Positions 1 to 8,866 of a stretch of 40,906 nucleotides of DNA are shown piece by piece. The notes under the pieces were generated by a model, which was not told where the DNA came from, searched no databases, and was given only the letters and a program-made list of their open reading frames with translations. Position numbers and translations under genes: made by a program. The stretch covers positions 1 to 40,906 of the forward strand of contig CALPON020000009.1 in the NCBI GenBank assembly GCA_943325195.2, in the 5' to 3' direction. Position 1 is the first letter of the stretch. Each line of letters opens with the position of its first letter. The DNA is from Sphingobacterium thalpophilum (GTDB lineage Bacteria > Bacteroidota > Bacteroidia > B-17B0 > Aurantibacillaceae).

Positions 1-66
1 AAAATGAGCACACGCATTTTTAAAGAAGCGTTCATTGGTGTTCTTCAGATGCGTTTTGGTATCTGA
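1..66 (+). CDS. Possible C-terminal tail of a gene truncated by the left edge
   Basis: Frame 1 is open from the first base and stops with TGA at 64-66, giving 21 codons ending in RFGI. It would be convergent with the efflux operon, whose last gene ends at 88. The tail is too short to recognise a family, and 21 open codons can arise by chance. An ATG at position 4 makes a 20-residue small protein formally possible, but nothing supports it. Confidence 0.2.
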   Translation, partial: KMSTRIFKEAFIGVLQMRFGI

Positions 67-87
67 TTCTTAGATACAAAAATCAAA

Positions 88-1395
88 CTATTTCAGAAGG
101 CTGCCATTCGCTTTTAATAGTGCCGCTTCCGACATTTTAATAGCATACAGGGCATTGATATAGCGGGACTGGGCTTCTTCCAAATTCCTTTGTGTTTCGA
201 TTGTTTCGATCAAGGTGGCTTTCCCAATGCGATACCGTTCCAATGAAATGCTTTGCACCTCGCCTGCTTCGGCTAGACTTTGTAATTCAAGGCCGACAAT
301 TTTCTGATTCATTTGAAAGGACTGGTACTGCAAGTAGACAAGTGCATCCAGCTTTAATTGGGTTTGATCACTGAGAAATTTCTGATTGAGTACTAGTAAA
401 TTTCTTTCTTTTACGAGGGCTGTATTTCGACCACCGTTAAATAAAAGCCAACGGGCGCTAAGACCGTAGCTCAGACCATTCTGGCGGTTAGAAAATAAAA
501 ATCCGGCCTGACTCTGCGTCTTTGTATAGACATAAGCGCTATTCAGGGTAATGAAAGGGAGCGTTGCCGATTGCGCCTCCTTAACGGATTGCAAGGCGAT
601 CAATTCATTTTGTTGGGCAAGTAATAAATTAATGTTTCCGGCACTGACACTCTTTTTAAGTTCCTCTAGTTCAGGCTTCCAGTTCACCATCAAGGTATCA
701 TTTACTCTAAAATCCTCAGAAGGCAGACGGCTTAATACGGTGTTTAGATTAGCCTTGGCCTGCAGCAGTGATAATTGTAGCTGGTACTGTGAACTCAGCG
801 CTTTATTGAGATCAGAGCGACTGAGTAGAACTTCCACCTTCGAATCTGCGCCGATTTGCAGTCTTAATTCCGCAATTTTTTTTCTTTCCTCATACATCCG
901 AATATTTTGTTCCCCCGCTTTCAGTAGTTCGTTCAGTCGCACAATATCGTAGTACGCAGACATAACCTCATAAATCGTATTTTCCATCTCCGCTTTTAAG
1001 TTCAAAGCAGACAGATCTTCATTGAGTTGCAAGCGTTTACGGATACTGAACATGCGCAATCCATCGAAGACGGTCCAGTCGGCATTCACAGATCCTGTCA
1101 AGCCTTTACTTTGCGCGCCTGTCCGGTCTTGAACCGCTCCGGTATTAAAAACCTGATAAGAGTTCAAATTAGAATTACTCAAAGTCCCGTTTAGACTTAG
1201 CGTTGGGCTGAGTCCCGCAGCGCCAGCATTATTTTGCACATCGGCGATTTTCTGCATATTAGCAGCTGAGAGCACCTGGTAATTCTTTTCAAGTGCCAGG
1301 CGAATTGCGTCTTCGAGACGAAGTAATTCCTGGGCTTTGCCACTCGCAGTTATGGAGAGGAGTATCGCTAATAACCTAAACAGATTCCCTTGCAT
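88..1395 (-). CDS. TolC-like outer membrane efflux channel
   Basis: Outer membrane factor of a tripartite efflux pump, forming the channel across outer membrane and periplasm. The 435-residue product has a signal peptide (MQGNLFRLLAILLSITASGKAQ) followed by the family opening LRLEDAIRLALEKN. It then has two similar halves of long amphipathic helices, as expected for the TolC/OprM fold, including a late ALYAIKMSEAALLKANG segment. The frame is open upstream to an ATG at 1440, but that adds 15 basic residues before the signal peptide, so I chose the ATG at 1393-1395. With this start the gene overlaps the end of the pump gene by 20 bp. It is the last gene of a fusion protein-pump-channel operon. 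Substrate cannot be deduced. Confidence 0.9.
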   Translation of the reverse strand: MQGNLFRLLAILLSITASGKAQELLRLEDAIRLALEKNYQVLSAANMQKIADVQNNAGAAGLSPTLSLNGTLSNSNLNSYQVFNTGAVQDRTGAQSKGLTGSVNADWTVFDGLRMFSIRKRLQLNEDLSALNLKAEMENTIYEVMSAYYDIVRLNELLKAGEQNIRMYEERKKIAELRLQIGADSKVEVLLSRSDLNKALSSQYQLQLSLLQAKANLNTVLSRLPSEDFRVNDTLMVNWKPELEELKKSVSAGNINLLLAQQNELIALQSVKEAQSATLPFITLNSAYVYTKTQSQAGFLFSNRQNGLSYGLSARWLLFNGGRNTALVKERNLLVLNQKFLSDQTQLKLDALVYLQYQSFQMNQKIVGLELQSLAEAGEVQSISLERYRIGKATLIETIETQRNLEEAQSRYINALYAIKMSEAALLKANGSLLK

Positions 1396-4300
1396 GCGCT
1401 TTTTCTTTAACGAGATATGTGTAAATGGCCGGTATAACAAACAAAGTGAGAATCATACTTAACAAAAGTCCACCGATAATAACAATTCCCATCCCCATGC
1501 GGCTTCTACTTCCTGCCCCCAGAGCCAGCGCAATGGGAAGAGCACCCAGCATGGTGGCAAGACTCGTCATCAAGATGGGACGCATTCTGGCAAGAGCAGC
1601 CTGCATGACCGCTTCTTTTACGCCAAGACCCCGTTCACGTAATTGATCTGTAAATTCAATAATCAAAATCCCATTTTTAGTCACAAGCCCAATGAGCATA
1701 ATAATACCAATCTGACTAAAAATATTCAAGGTCTGATTAAAAAACCAAAGCGCAAAAACGGCTCCGGCTATGGCCATGGGCACTGTTAGCATAATAATGA
1801 GCGGCTGCACAAAACTTTCGAACTGTGCCGCCAGCAATAGATAAATTAAAACCAATGCTAATACAAATGCAAAAAGAATGTTACTTGAGCTTTCTGTAAA
1901 ATCGCGGCTAGGCCCCGTCAGAGAAGTTGTAAAACTATCATCCAGAACCTGCGCAGCAATCTGATTCATTGCTGCAATGCCATCACCAATGGTTTTGCCA
2001 TTAGCAAGTCCTGCCGACACGGTGGCGGACTGATAACGATTATAATGATATAATTGCGGGGGACTACTTCGCTCTGTTACACTGACCAGATTGTCCAATT
2101 GAATCATTTCATTTCGGCTATTCCGAACAAAAAGATGGCGGATATCGGCCGGATTGTCGCGGTTCTCACGTGACACCTGTGCCAGCACCTGGTATTGTTT
2201 ATCACCACTTATAAAATAGCCGAAACGCTGTCCGCTTAAAGCCAATTGAATCGTCTGCGCCACATCGGCAATACTAACACCCAGGGTTCGTGCCTTATCC
2301 CTGTTTATCTCAATAACCAGTTCTGGCTTATTAAACTTTAGATTGGCATCGACCCCCTGAAAAACGGGATTCTTATTTGCTAATTCCAAAAACTGCGGCA
2401 ATTTATCACGCAACTTTTGAAAATTTTGAGTTTGTAACACAAATTGAACCGGCAGACCAATGCGCGGACCGCCCCCTGAAGAGATGGATTGCTCCTGAAC
2501 CACAAACACTTTTCCTTCAGGAAACAGAGCTAGATTTTTATTGATGGAGCCCGCTATTTCCTGTTGCGAGCGCTCGCGCTCCTCCGCATCGGTCAGCGCG
2601 AGACGAACAAATGCGGTGTTGACTGCACCTGAGCCGGCAAAACCAGGAGCGGTGACTGTTAAGCAAACTCGTTTTTCAGGAATTGAATCTCCCACAAAGC
2701 CGGAAATGCGGTCCACAAGTGCATCCGTCGACTCATAAGAAGTTCCCTCAGGAGCCGTAACCAGCATGCGAAGCCAGTTACGGTCTTCAAGAGGAGAAAG
2801 TTCTGATTGTAATTGTGAACCGAAATAAAAAATTCCCACGATAGACAGCCCCATAATCACAAAAGCCCACCAGCGTTGCTGCAGAAAATTTTCAAGACGG
2901 GATTTAAACCACTGGTCCAGACCGGTGAAAAACGGCTCGGACCAATTATAAAACTTAGTTTTTTTCAGTGGGTTCTTTTTAACCAGCTTCGCATTTAACA
3001 TGGGTGTGAGTGTCAGCGAGACAAAAGCAGAGATTAAAACTGCTCCAGCTAGCACCACTCCAAATTCTCTAAATAAGCGGCCAACAAATCCTTCCAGAAA
3101 AATAACGGGCATAAACACCGCAGCAAGCGTTAAAGAGGTAATAATGACCGCCATGTATATTTCACGCGTCCCCTCAATGGCAGCATCCTTTGGATTCATC
3201 CCTTTTTCAATCTTCTTAAAGATGTTTTCGGTGACAACGATGCCATCATCAACAACCAGACCCGTCGCCAATACTATGGCCAGCAGCGTCAGCACATTAA
3301 TGGAATAATCCATCAGGTACATAATAAAAAAGGCACCAATCAGTGAAACCGGAATATCAATTAAGGGACGGAATGCAATGACCCAATCTCTAAAAAACAG
3401 AAAAATAATGAGGATAACCAGCACTAAGGCAATGATTAGCGTCTCTTTAACTTCGGCAATTGATTTCTTAATAAAGCGGGTGTTATCCAGTGCAATGTTG
3501 ATGCTGTAGTCTTTCGGTAATTCCTTTTTAAGAACATCATACCGTTTATAAAACGCATCGGCGATATCAATGTAGTTGGCTCCTGGCTGAGGAACAAGTG
3601 CGAGTCCAACCATTGGCGTCCCCGATTCCTTTAACACTGTTTCTTCATTCTCAGCCCCTTGTTCCACCAAAGCAACATCCCGCAGTCGGACAATGTTTCC
3701 AGCATTTTCAAGGATAATCATGTTTTCAAATTCCTGCACGGAACTCAAACGTCCCACTGTATTCACCGTTAGTTCGGTCGCATTACCAGCTATCTTTCCG
3801 GAGGGAAGGTCTACATTTTCGCGCGCAATAGCTGACTTTACATCAAGAGGGCTTAACTTAAAAGAAGCCAGTTTATCGGGATAGATTCGAATCCGCATGG
3901 ACAAACGTCGCTGTCCCCAAATTTGCACTGCACTCACGCCTGGAATTGTCTGCAGGTTTTGTGCCAGCACATTCTCAGCATAGTCACTCACCGCGAGCAG
4001 GGAACGCGTATCACTTTTTAAAGTCATACTGATGATCGCATCCGAGTTGGCATCTGCCTTTGACACGACCGGCGGCGCGTCAATGTCCTGAGGTAATTGA
4101 CGCAGCGCTTGCGACACCTTATCACGCACGTCATTCGCTGCCGCTTCTAAATTACTGCTGAGATTAAATTCGACCGTAATTATGGATGAACCCTGATTCG
4201 AAGATGCGGAGATCGAGCGAATTCCTTCAATGCCGTTGACAGCTTTCTCAAGCGGTTCTGTAATTTGTGATTGAATCACATCAGCGTTGGCACCTGTATA

Positions 4301-4450
4301 ATTGGTGCGGACGGTGATGACAGGCGGATCAATACTGGGATATTCCCGAACCCCTAAAAATTTATAACCAATGAGTCCGAATAAAACAATGATTACGGAC
4401 ATCACAATGGCAAGGACCGGGCGTTTAACGCTGAGAGAAGCCAGATCCAT
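1376..4450 (-). CDS. RND multidrug efflux pump, HAE1/AcrB-like
   Basis: Inner-membrane proton-driven drug exporter of the hydrophobe/amphiphile RND family. The 1,024 residues match the usual length. The N-terminus has the first membrane helix followed by EYPSIDPPVITV, typical of the family. The proton-relay residues are present: the Asp pair D401-D402 in TM4 (GLVVDDGIVV) and K925 in TM10 (GLVTKNGILIIEF). Two halves each carry a large periplasmic loop, and a second helix bundle starts near residue 860. The ATG directly follows the TAA of the membrane fusion gene with no gap, and the 3' end overlaps the TolC-like gene, so all three are probably one transcript. No disruption is visible. Drug specificity cannot be inferred from sequence alone. 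Confidence 0.96.
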   Translation of the reverse strand: MDLASLSVKRPVLAIVMSVIIVLFGLIGYKFLGVREYPSIDPPVITVRTNYTGANADVIQSQITEPLEKAVNGIEGIRSISASSNQGSSIITVEFNLSSNLEAAANDVRDKVSQALRQLPQDIDAPPVVSKADANSDAIISMTLKSDTRSLLAVSDYAENVLAQNLQTIPGVSAVQIWGQRRLSMRIRIYPDKLASFKLSPLDVKSAIARENVDLPSGKIAGNATELTVNTVGRLSSVQEFENMIILENAGNIVRLRDVALVEQGAENEETVLKESGTPMVGLALVPQPGANYIDIADAFYKRYDVLKKELPKDYSINIALDNTRFIKKSIAEVKETLIIALVLVILIIFLFFRDWVIAFRPLIDIPVSLIGAFFIMYLMDYSINVLTLLAIVLATGLVVDDGIVVTENIFKKIEKGMNPKDAAIEGTREIYMAVIITSLTLAAVFMPVIFLEGFVGRLFREFGVVLAGAVLISAFVSLTLTPMLNAKLVKKNPLKKTKFYNWSEPFFTGLDQWFKSRLENFLQQRWWAFVIMGLSIVGIFYFGSQLQSELSPLEDRNWLRMLVTAPEGTSYESTDALVDRISGFVGDSIPEKRVCLTVTAPGFAGSGAVNTAFVRLALTDAEERERSQQEIAGSINKNLALFPEGKVFVVQEQSISSGGGPRIGLPVQFVLQTQNFQKLRDKLPQFLELANKNPVFQGVDANLKFNKPELVIEINRDKARTLGVSIADVAQTIQLALSGQRFGYFISGDKQYQVLAQVSRENRDNPADIRHLFVRNSRNEMIQLDNLVSVTERSSPPQLYHYNRYQSATVSAGLANGKTIGDGIAAMNQIAAQVLDDSFTTSLTGPSRDFTESSSNILFAFVLALVLIYLLLAAQFESFVQPLIIMLTVPMAIAGAVFALWFFNQTLNIFSQIGIIMLIGLVTKNGILIIEFTDQLRERGLGVKEAVMQAALARMRPILMTSLATMLGALPIALALGAGSRSRMGMGIVIIGGLLLSMILTLFVIPAIYTYLVKEKAHARESV

Positions 4451-5521
4451 TTAGTTAAGGGCCTTTAGAAGTTTAACCTTTGCGTCTTTTTTCAAACTCA
4501 TAAGACCCGTTGTCAGTATCGTATCCCCAGCCGACAGGCCTTCTGTCACCTGAATGGTCTTGTCCGTTCGTAAACCAATTTTTATTGGGACCTCCAGCGC
4601 CTGTCCCATTTTGCAAACAAACACCTTTTGACCTTTTAAGGTCGCGACAACTGCCTGAGTAGGCACCATGATTGCATTGTTTGTTTTGCCCAGATTTACA
4701 TAGGTATTCACAAAACTACCGGGATAAAAAATCTGATTCCCTGTGTACTCCGCTCTCGCCCGGATGGAACGCGTAGCTTCATCCACCAGCGGTTCAATGG
4801 CATAAACCTTTGCATCAAACACCTGGGAGCTATCCATTTTTTCGGAGCGGAATTTAACCAGACAGCCTTTAACAAAAATCGCATTGTATTTTTCAGGAAT
4901 AGAAAATTCTACGTAAACCGGCTTCATTTGCACAACCGAAACAACGGGTGTAACTGGACTAACAAATGAACCTTCACTCACATTTTTAAGCCCCGCCTGA
5001 CCACTGAAAGGAGCGGTGATATTTGTCTTTGCTATTTGTGCGCGGGTGAATGCCTCATCCGCTTTTAAAGATTCTAGTTCATTTTCCTGTATTTCAAATT
5101 CTTCCTGACTAATTCCATTAATCTTTAGCAACTTTTCGAGCCGGGTTAATTTTTGCTGTGAGAGTTGGACCTGGCTGCGCACTTTTAACAGTGTTGCTTG
5201 TAAATCTGAATCATTTAATTTCACCAGCAGAGCGCCTTTAGCCACGGTCTCCCCTTCCTTAAAATAAATCGCGATAATTTTTCCTGAGATTTCTGGAACC
5301 AGTTCAACCTGATTGTATGCGCCAATTTTCCCCGCTGTATAGACTTCGTTCTCGAAATTACTAGTCTTCACTATGAAATAATTAACAGCGACGGGCGGAC
5401 TTGTTTTTCCTGCTCCACCCTTCGCTTTTGAAGCCTCATTTTTTGGAAAAAAAATGAATTTAGAGGCGATCAAAAGACCCATTACAATCACGACAACAAG
5501 CCAGGCAGGAATTTTCTTCAT
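4451..5521 (-). CDS. RND efflux membrane fusion protein (AcrA/MexA-like)
   Basis: Periplasmic adaptor linking the RND pump to the TolC-like channel. The 356-residue protein starts with an inner-membrane anchor or signal segment (residues 6-25). A biotinyl/lipoyl half-motif follows (VELVPEISGKIIAIYFKEGE), then a coiled-coil hairpin (about 115-170), the second lipoyl half (TNITAPFSGQAGLKNVSEGS), and beta-barrel and membrane-proximal domains (VPTQAVVATLKGQKVFV). It is the first gene of the operon. A TATATTTG box about 260 bp upstream (5778-5785) may be its promoter, which would give a long leader. No regulator gene such as tetR lies beside it in this window. Confidence 0.94.
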   Translation of the reverse strand: MKKIPAWLVVVIVMGLLIASKFIFFPKNEASKAKGGAGKTSPPVAVNYFIVKTSNFENEVYTAGKIGAYNQVELVPEISGKIIAIYFKEGETVAKGALLVKLNDSDLQATLLKVRSQVQLSQQKLTRLEKLLKINGISQEEFEIQENELESLKADEAFTRAQIAKTNITAPFSGQAGLKNVSEGSFVSPVTPVVSVVQMKPVYVEFSIPEKYNAIFVKGCLVKFRSEKMDSSQVFDAKVYAIEPLVDEATRSIRARAEYTGNQIFYPGSFVNTYVNLGKTNNAIMVPTQAVVATLKGQKVFVCKMGQALEVPIKIGLRTDKTIQVTEGLSAGDTILTTGLMSLKKDAKVKLLKALN

Positions 5522-5777
5522 ATTAGTTTCTATTTTTGATGACCATGGTTTTATTCGCCGACTAAGAGCATTACAGCATTCGCTGATCGAATCGTTAAGT
5601 CAATCGTTAATTTTTCAAGCAGTGGCTTCTGTTTATCATTTTTCCCCTGAGCCAGACTGGAAAATTGTTTCCGGTGCAGCTGCCAGCAAATGTCACCATG
5701 GTAGAACTCGGAAAAGAGCAGAGCGTTGGTGCCAAGGGAAATATCAGAATGCTGTTTCAGTCTTTTGAATTAAGGTA

Positions 5778-5785
5778 CAAATATA
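5778..5785 (-). promoter_or_regulatory. Bacteroidota -7 box TATATTTG, facing the efflux operon
   Basis: This is an exact match to the Bacteroidota housekeeping -7 consensus TAnnTTTG on the minus strand. No convincing -33 TTG was found at the usual spacing. Transcription would begin near 5771, leaving about 250 nt before the membrane fusion start codon at 5521. Confidence 0.5.
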
Positions 5786-5829
5786 ACTTTTAGGCAGGAG
5801 CATTGCTTTTATGTTTCCCCTTTTTAACT

Positions 5830-5837
5830 TACATTTG
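5830..5837 (+). promoter_or_regulatory. Bacteroidota -7 box TACATTTG, upstream of the PD40 gene
   Basis: Exact TAnnTTTG match 13 bp before the chosen ATG at 5851, so the leader would be very short. A TTG at 5803-5805 lies 24 bp upstream, slightly longer than the usual -33/-7 spacing. The position supports the internal ATG over the upstream one at 5803, which would lie before the transcription start. Confidence 0.55.
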
Positions 5838-5850
5838 CGTCTTTTCCAGC

Positions 5851-6888
5851 ATGAAATTACACTCGATTTCCTTTATTCTTGCACTGAGCGTCAGTGCCTT
5901 TTCCCAGACAGAAAAACACTTTAAAAATCTGACCATGTTGACCCACGGTGGTGACAATGCAGAAGCCTATTTTAGTTTTGATGGGAAGTATGCCAGTTTT
6001 CAAAGTAATTACACAAATTGGGGATTGCAATGTGATCAGATTTTTAATTTGGATATTGCAAAAGCTTCTAAAGACACAACGTATCGGCCCCCACTCATCA
6101 GCACTGGTAAAGGGCGGACCACCTGTAGTTTTTTCATGAAGGGCAACAAAGAGATTCTTTATGCTTCTACGCATCTGGCTGGGGATGCATGTCCCGAAAC
6201 GCCGCGCTTACCCGGTAAATACCTTTGGTCGGTGCACGCCTCTTACGATATTTTTGTCAGTGATTTGACTGGAAAAATTCTCCGTCAGCTTACAACTTCA
6301 CCGGGTTATGATGCAGAGGCCACGGTATCTCCCAAAGGCGATATGATCGTGTTTACAAGTGACCGCAGTGGTGACCTCGAATTATGGACCATGAATCCCG
6401 ATGGCAGTAATCAAAAACAAATCACTTTTGGTTTGGGCTATGATGGCGGTGCTTTTTTCTCTCCTGACGGCAAAAAACTAGTCTTCCGTGCCTCTCGGCC
6501 GCAGTCTGATGAAGATCAGAAAGAATATAAAGATCTTTTGAAACAGGGACTTGTGGCTCCCAGCACGATGGAGATTTACACTTGCAATGTAGATGGTTCT
6601 GAGCTTCGCCAAATCACTCACTTGGGCAAGGCCAACTGGGCACCTTTCTTCCATCCAAAGAGTAATAAAATTATCTTTTCAAGTAATCACCACAGTGCCA
6701 AGGGTTATGATTTTCAATTATGGCTAATTAATCTGGACGGTACTGGACTGGAGCAACTAACCTTCGAAAGTATGTTTAATGCGTTTCCCATGTTTTCGCC
6801 GGACGGTAAAAAACTTATTTTCTCAAGTAACCGCAAGAATGGCGGGACAAGAGACACGAACTTGTTTATCTGCGATTGGGCGGATTAA
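5851..6888 (+). CDS. TolB-like PD40 beta-propeller, secreted or periplasmic
   Basis: A 345-residue exported protein made almost wholly of WD40-like PD40 (TolB) blades. The signal peptide is MKLHSISFILALSVSAFSQ. Blade motifs repeat along the chain: ATVSPKGDMIVFTSDRSGD, GAFFSPDGKKLVFRASRP, PFFHPKSNKIIFSSNHH and PMFSPDGKKLIFSSNRK, each with a DxDG-type turn such as NPDGSN or NVDGSE. The frame is open to an ATG at 5803, but the start at 5851 gives a clean signal peptide and follows a -7 box. There is no OmpA-like or sorting domain. Such propellers usually mediate protein binding; a specific role cannot be assigned. It is monocistronic and divergent from the efflux operon. Confidence 0.85.
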   Translation: MKLHSISFILALSVSAFSQTEKHFKNLTMLTHGGDNAEAYFSFDGKYASFQSNYTNWGLQCDQIFNLDIAKASKDTTYRPPLISTGKGRTTCSFFMKGNKEILYASTHLAGDACPETPRLPGKYLWSVHASYDIFVSDLTGKILRQLTTSPGYDAEATVSPKGDMIVFTSDRSGDLELWTMNPDGSNQKQITFGLGYDGGAFFSPDGKKLVFRASRPQSDEDQKEYKDLLKQGLVAPSTMEIYTCNVDGSELRQITHLGKANWAPFFHPKSNKIIFSSNHHSAKGYDFQLWLINLDGTGLEQLTFESMFNAFPMFSPDGKKLIFSSNRKNGGTRDTNLFICDWAD

Positions 6889-6964
6889 AGCACTTGGCTC
6901 CGCTGTAAACAATTCAATGTTCACTTATGGGGTCATTCCCATTGTTTGAACAATTGGAATTATA

Positions 6965-6972
6965 TACATTCG
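6965..6972 (+). promoter_or_regulatory. Probable promoter of the kelch gene
   Basis: TACATTCG differs from TAnnTTTG at one fixed base. A TTG at 6943-6945 sits 19 bp upstream, a normal spacing. The ATG follows at 6992. The -33 area overlaps a small inverted repeat, ATTGTT-TG-AACAAT (6942-6955). Confidence 0.4.
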
Positions 6973-6991
6973 TGATATAAAAATAATTTCT

Positions 6992-8866
6992 ATGAAGCAG
7001 TTTTTCGCCGGTCTGATGGTATTGACCTTGCTCAGTGCAGCGGACATGAATTCTCAGCATTTTGCATGGATGGGTGGTAGCACTGGCACCGGAGCAGCTG
7101 GTGACTATGGAACACAAGGCGTTCCTTCGGGGACCAATACCCCTGGAGCAAGAATGGCTCCCGCAGATTGGCAAGATGCTTCCGGTAATTTTTGGTTGTT
7201 CGGGGGAAACGGGCTTGATGATTTTGGAAATAACGGTTACCTGAACGATCTCTGGCGTTACAATCCCACTAATCAACAATGGACTTGGATAAAGGGTGAC
7301 AATCTGATTGCTCAAGTAGGTGTTTATGGTACGCCCAGCGTTTCTGCTGCTAGTAATAAACCAGGAGGTCGCACCGAAACAGCGCAGTGGCGCGATAATC
7401 AAGGAAATATCTGGATTTTCGGTGGGTATGGTCATGATGGTTTATCCTCACTTGGCCTGTTAAATGACCTTTGGAAATATGATCCTCTTTTAAATCAGTG
7501 GACATGGATGAAAGGCAGTAATACAACCAATGGCTCTGCTGTCTACGGCACGGTCAATGTGAGCTCTATTTCAAATACCCCAGGTCCTCGTAAAGGGGCA
7601 GCTACCTTCCTTGACAATGCGGGGAATCTTTATCTTTTTGGCGGAATTGGTACGGGCAGCAATGCGACTTATGGGAGTCTGAATGATTTATGGCGCTACA
7701 CGATTTCAACCAACAGCTGGACTTGGATTAATGGAAGCAATGTGGTCAATCAAAACGGCTCTTATGGTTCATTAAATACCGCTTCTGTCAGTAATAGTCC
7801 TGGATCCCGCTCAAACACGAGCAGCTGGAAAGATGCAGCTGGCAATTTTTGGATGTTTGGCGGGGATGGATATGATGCGCAAATTCCCACCAAAAGTTTT
7901 CTCAATGATTTGTGGCAATATGACCTGACTTCTAACATGTGGGTTTGGAAAGGTGGTACTACCGTGCTGACGTCCCCAGGTGTTTATGGAACGCCAGCTG
8001 TACCGAGCACTAGCAATATTCCAGGAGCTCGCCAGAGCGCTTTTACTTGGGTGGATGCGGTTGGCAATTTCTGGTTGCTAGGCGGGGCAGGAGTTTCTAC
8101 CGGGACGCTAACGGGACAATTGAATGACCTGTGGAAATATAACAAAAACACCAGCGAATGGGTTTGGCTAAAAGGCACCAGCCTTGTAAATCAGCCTGGT
8201 ACTTATGGTTCAGTGACCGTGCCTACCTTTAATAACCGTCCTGGCGGAAGAAGTTCAGGTGCTGCCTGGATGGATGCAAACAGTAATCTCTGGTTATTTG
8301 GAGGCTCCGGTTTTGGTACAGGAAGTTCCAGTTCCGTCGACTTGGTGAATGATGTCTGGCGCTACACCAACTGCTTCATCAGTCCAATTACCATGACCAT
8401 TATTGCAAAAGATAGCATCATCTGCGCTGGCGAAAGTACCTCACTCACGGTGAACGGAGGTACTAATTACTTGTGGAGTGTAAACTCGGTAACCATTAAT
8501 AATATTGCCATCAGCCCAAATGTGACGACAACTTATTCTGTCGGCACAACGAACGCGAATGGTTGCACCTATTTCGCTTCTTTTACAGAGATTGTAGATG
8601 CTTGCCAGAATATCAACAGAATTCTTGCTGCTGATGCCTTTGCCGTCTATCCCCTACCTGCTCAAAACAGTCTGACCTTTAAATTCGGAGAAGCCTACGC
8701 AGGCATGGACATCATTATTCGGGATATTCAGGGAGCAATAATCCTGACCGACATCTTGAATATCTCCCCTGCAACCATCAGTATCGATTTTGCGAAAGGG
8801 CTTTATTTTTATGAGGTCAGGGACAAGAATAGAACGCTGAAGAGTGGGAAATTAATTAAAGAATAG
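6992..8866 (+). CDS. Six-kelch repeat protein with T9SS sorting domain
   Basis: Predicted secreted or cell-surface protein of 624 residues exported by the type IX system. It has an N-terminal signal peptide (MKQFFAGLMVLTLLSAADMNSQ). Six kelch-type modules of about 70 residues follow (about 55-460), each with a GN-W-FGG core, an LNDLW-Y strand and a W-W turn, joined by linkers with VYGT and PG-R. Then comes an Ig/PKD-like module (about 470-545; IICAGESTSLTVNGG) and a C-terminal T9SS type A domain (VYPLPAQNSLTFKF, then a final KSGKLIKE). The six modules should close one propeller. Its last 11 bp overlap the convergent glycosyltransferase gene. The ligand is unknown. Confidence 0.88.
   Translation: MKQFFAGLMVLTLLSAADMNSQHFAWMGGSTGTGAAGDYGTQGVPSGTNTPGARMAPADWQDASGNFWLFGGNGLDDFGNNGYLNDLWRYNPTNQQWTWIKGDNLIAQVGVYGTPSVSAASNKPGGRTETAQWRDNQGNIWIFGGYGHDGLSSLGLLNDLWKYDPLLNQWTWMKGSNTTNGSAVYGTVNVSSISNTPGPRKGAATFLDNAGNLYLFGGIGTGSNATYGSLNDLWRYTISTNSWTWINGSNVVNQNGSYGSLNTASVSNSPGSRSNTSSWKDAAGNFWMFGGDGYDAQIPTKSFLNDLWQYDLTSNMWVWKGGTTVLTSPGVYGTPAVPSTSNIPGARQSAFTWVDAVGNFWLLGGAGVSTGTLTGQLNDLWKYNKNTSEWVWLKGTSLVNQPGTYGSVTVPTFNNRPGGRSSGAAWMDANSNLWLFGGSGFGTGSSSSVDLVNDVWRYTNCFISPITMTIIAKDSIICAGESTSLTVNGGTNYLWSVNSVTINNIAISPNVTTTYSVGTTNANGCTYFASFTEIVDACQNINRILAADAFAVYPLPAQNSLTFKFGEAYAGMDIIIRDIQGAIILTDILNISPATISIDFAKGLYFYEVRDKNRTLKSGKLIKE
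7150..8370 (+). repeat. Six tandem kelch-module coding repeats
   Basis: Diverged tandem repeats of roughly 205-220 bp inside the kelch gene. The phrase encoding LNDLW or VNDVW followed by Y recurs six times. The copies differ at many third positions, so this is an old duplication kept by selection rather than recent satellite DNA. Confidence 0.8.

Larger units (their letters stand above)
5522..5850. other. Intergenic region with two divergent promoter boxes
   Basis: This 329-bp gap separates the leftward efflux operon from the rightward TolB-like gene. It contains a leftward TATATTTG box (5778-5785) and a rightward TACATTTG box (5830-5837). On the minus strand, codons 5769-5554 are open for 73 codons, flanked by stops at 5770-5772 and 5551-5553, but with no usable ATG near the beginning. 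I do not call this a gene, though it could be a decayed coding remnant or a leader. Confidence 0.6.

Noticed and set aside
5454-5768. Plus-strand 104-residue ORF
   Set aside because: Its start lies inside the membrane fusion gene on the other strand, the composition is not protein-like, and no promoter or family was seen.
7150-8370. CRISPR or satellite array
   Set aside because: The repeats are about 210 bp, diverged, and lie in frame within kelch modules.
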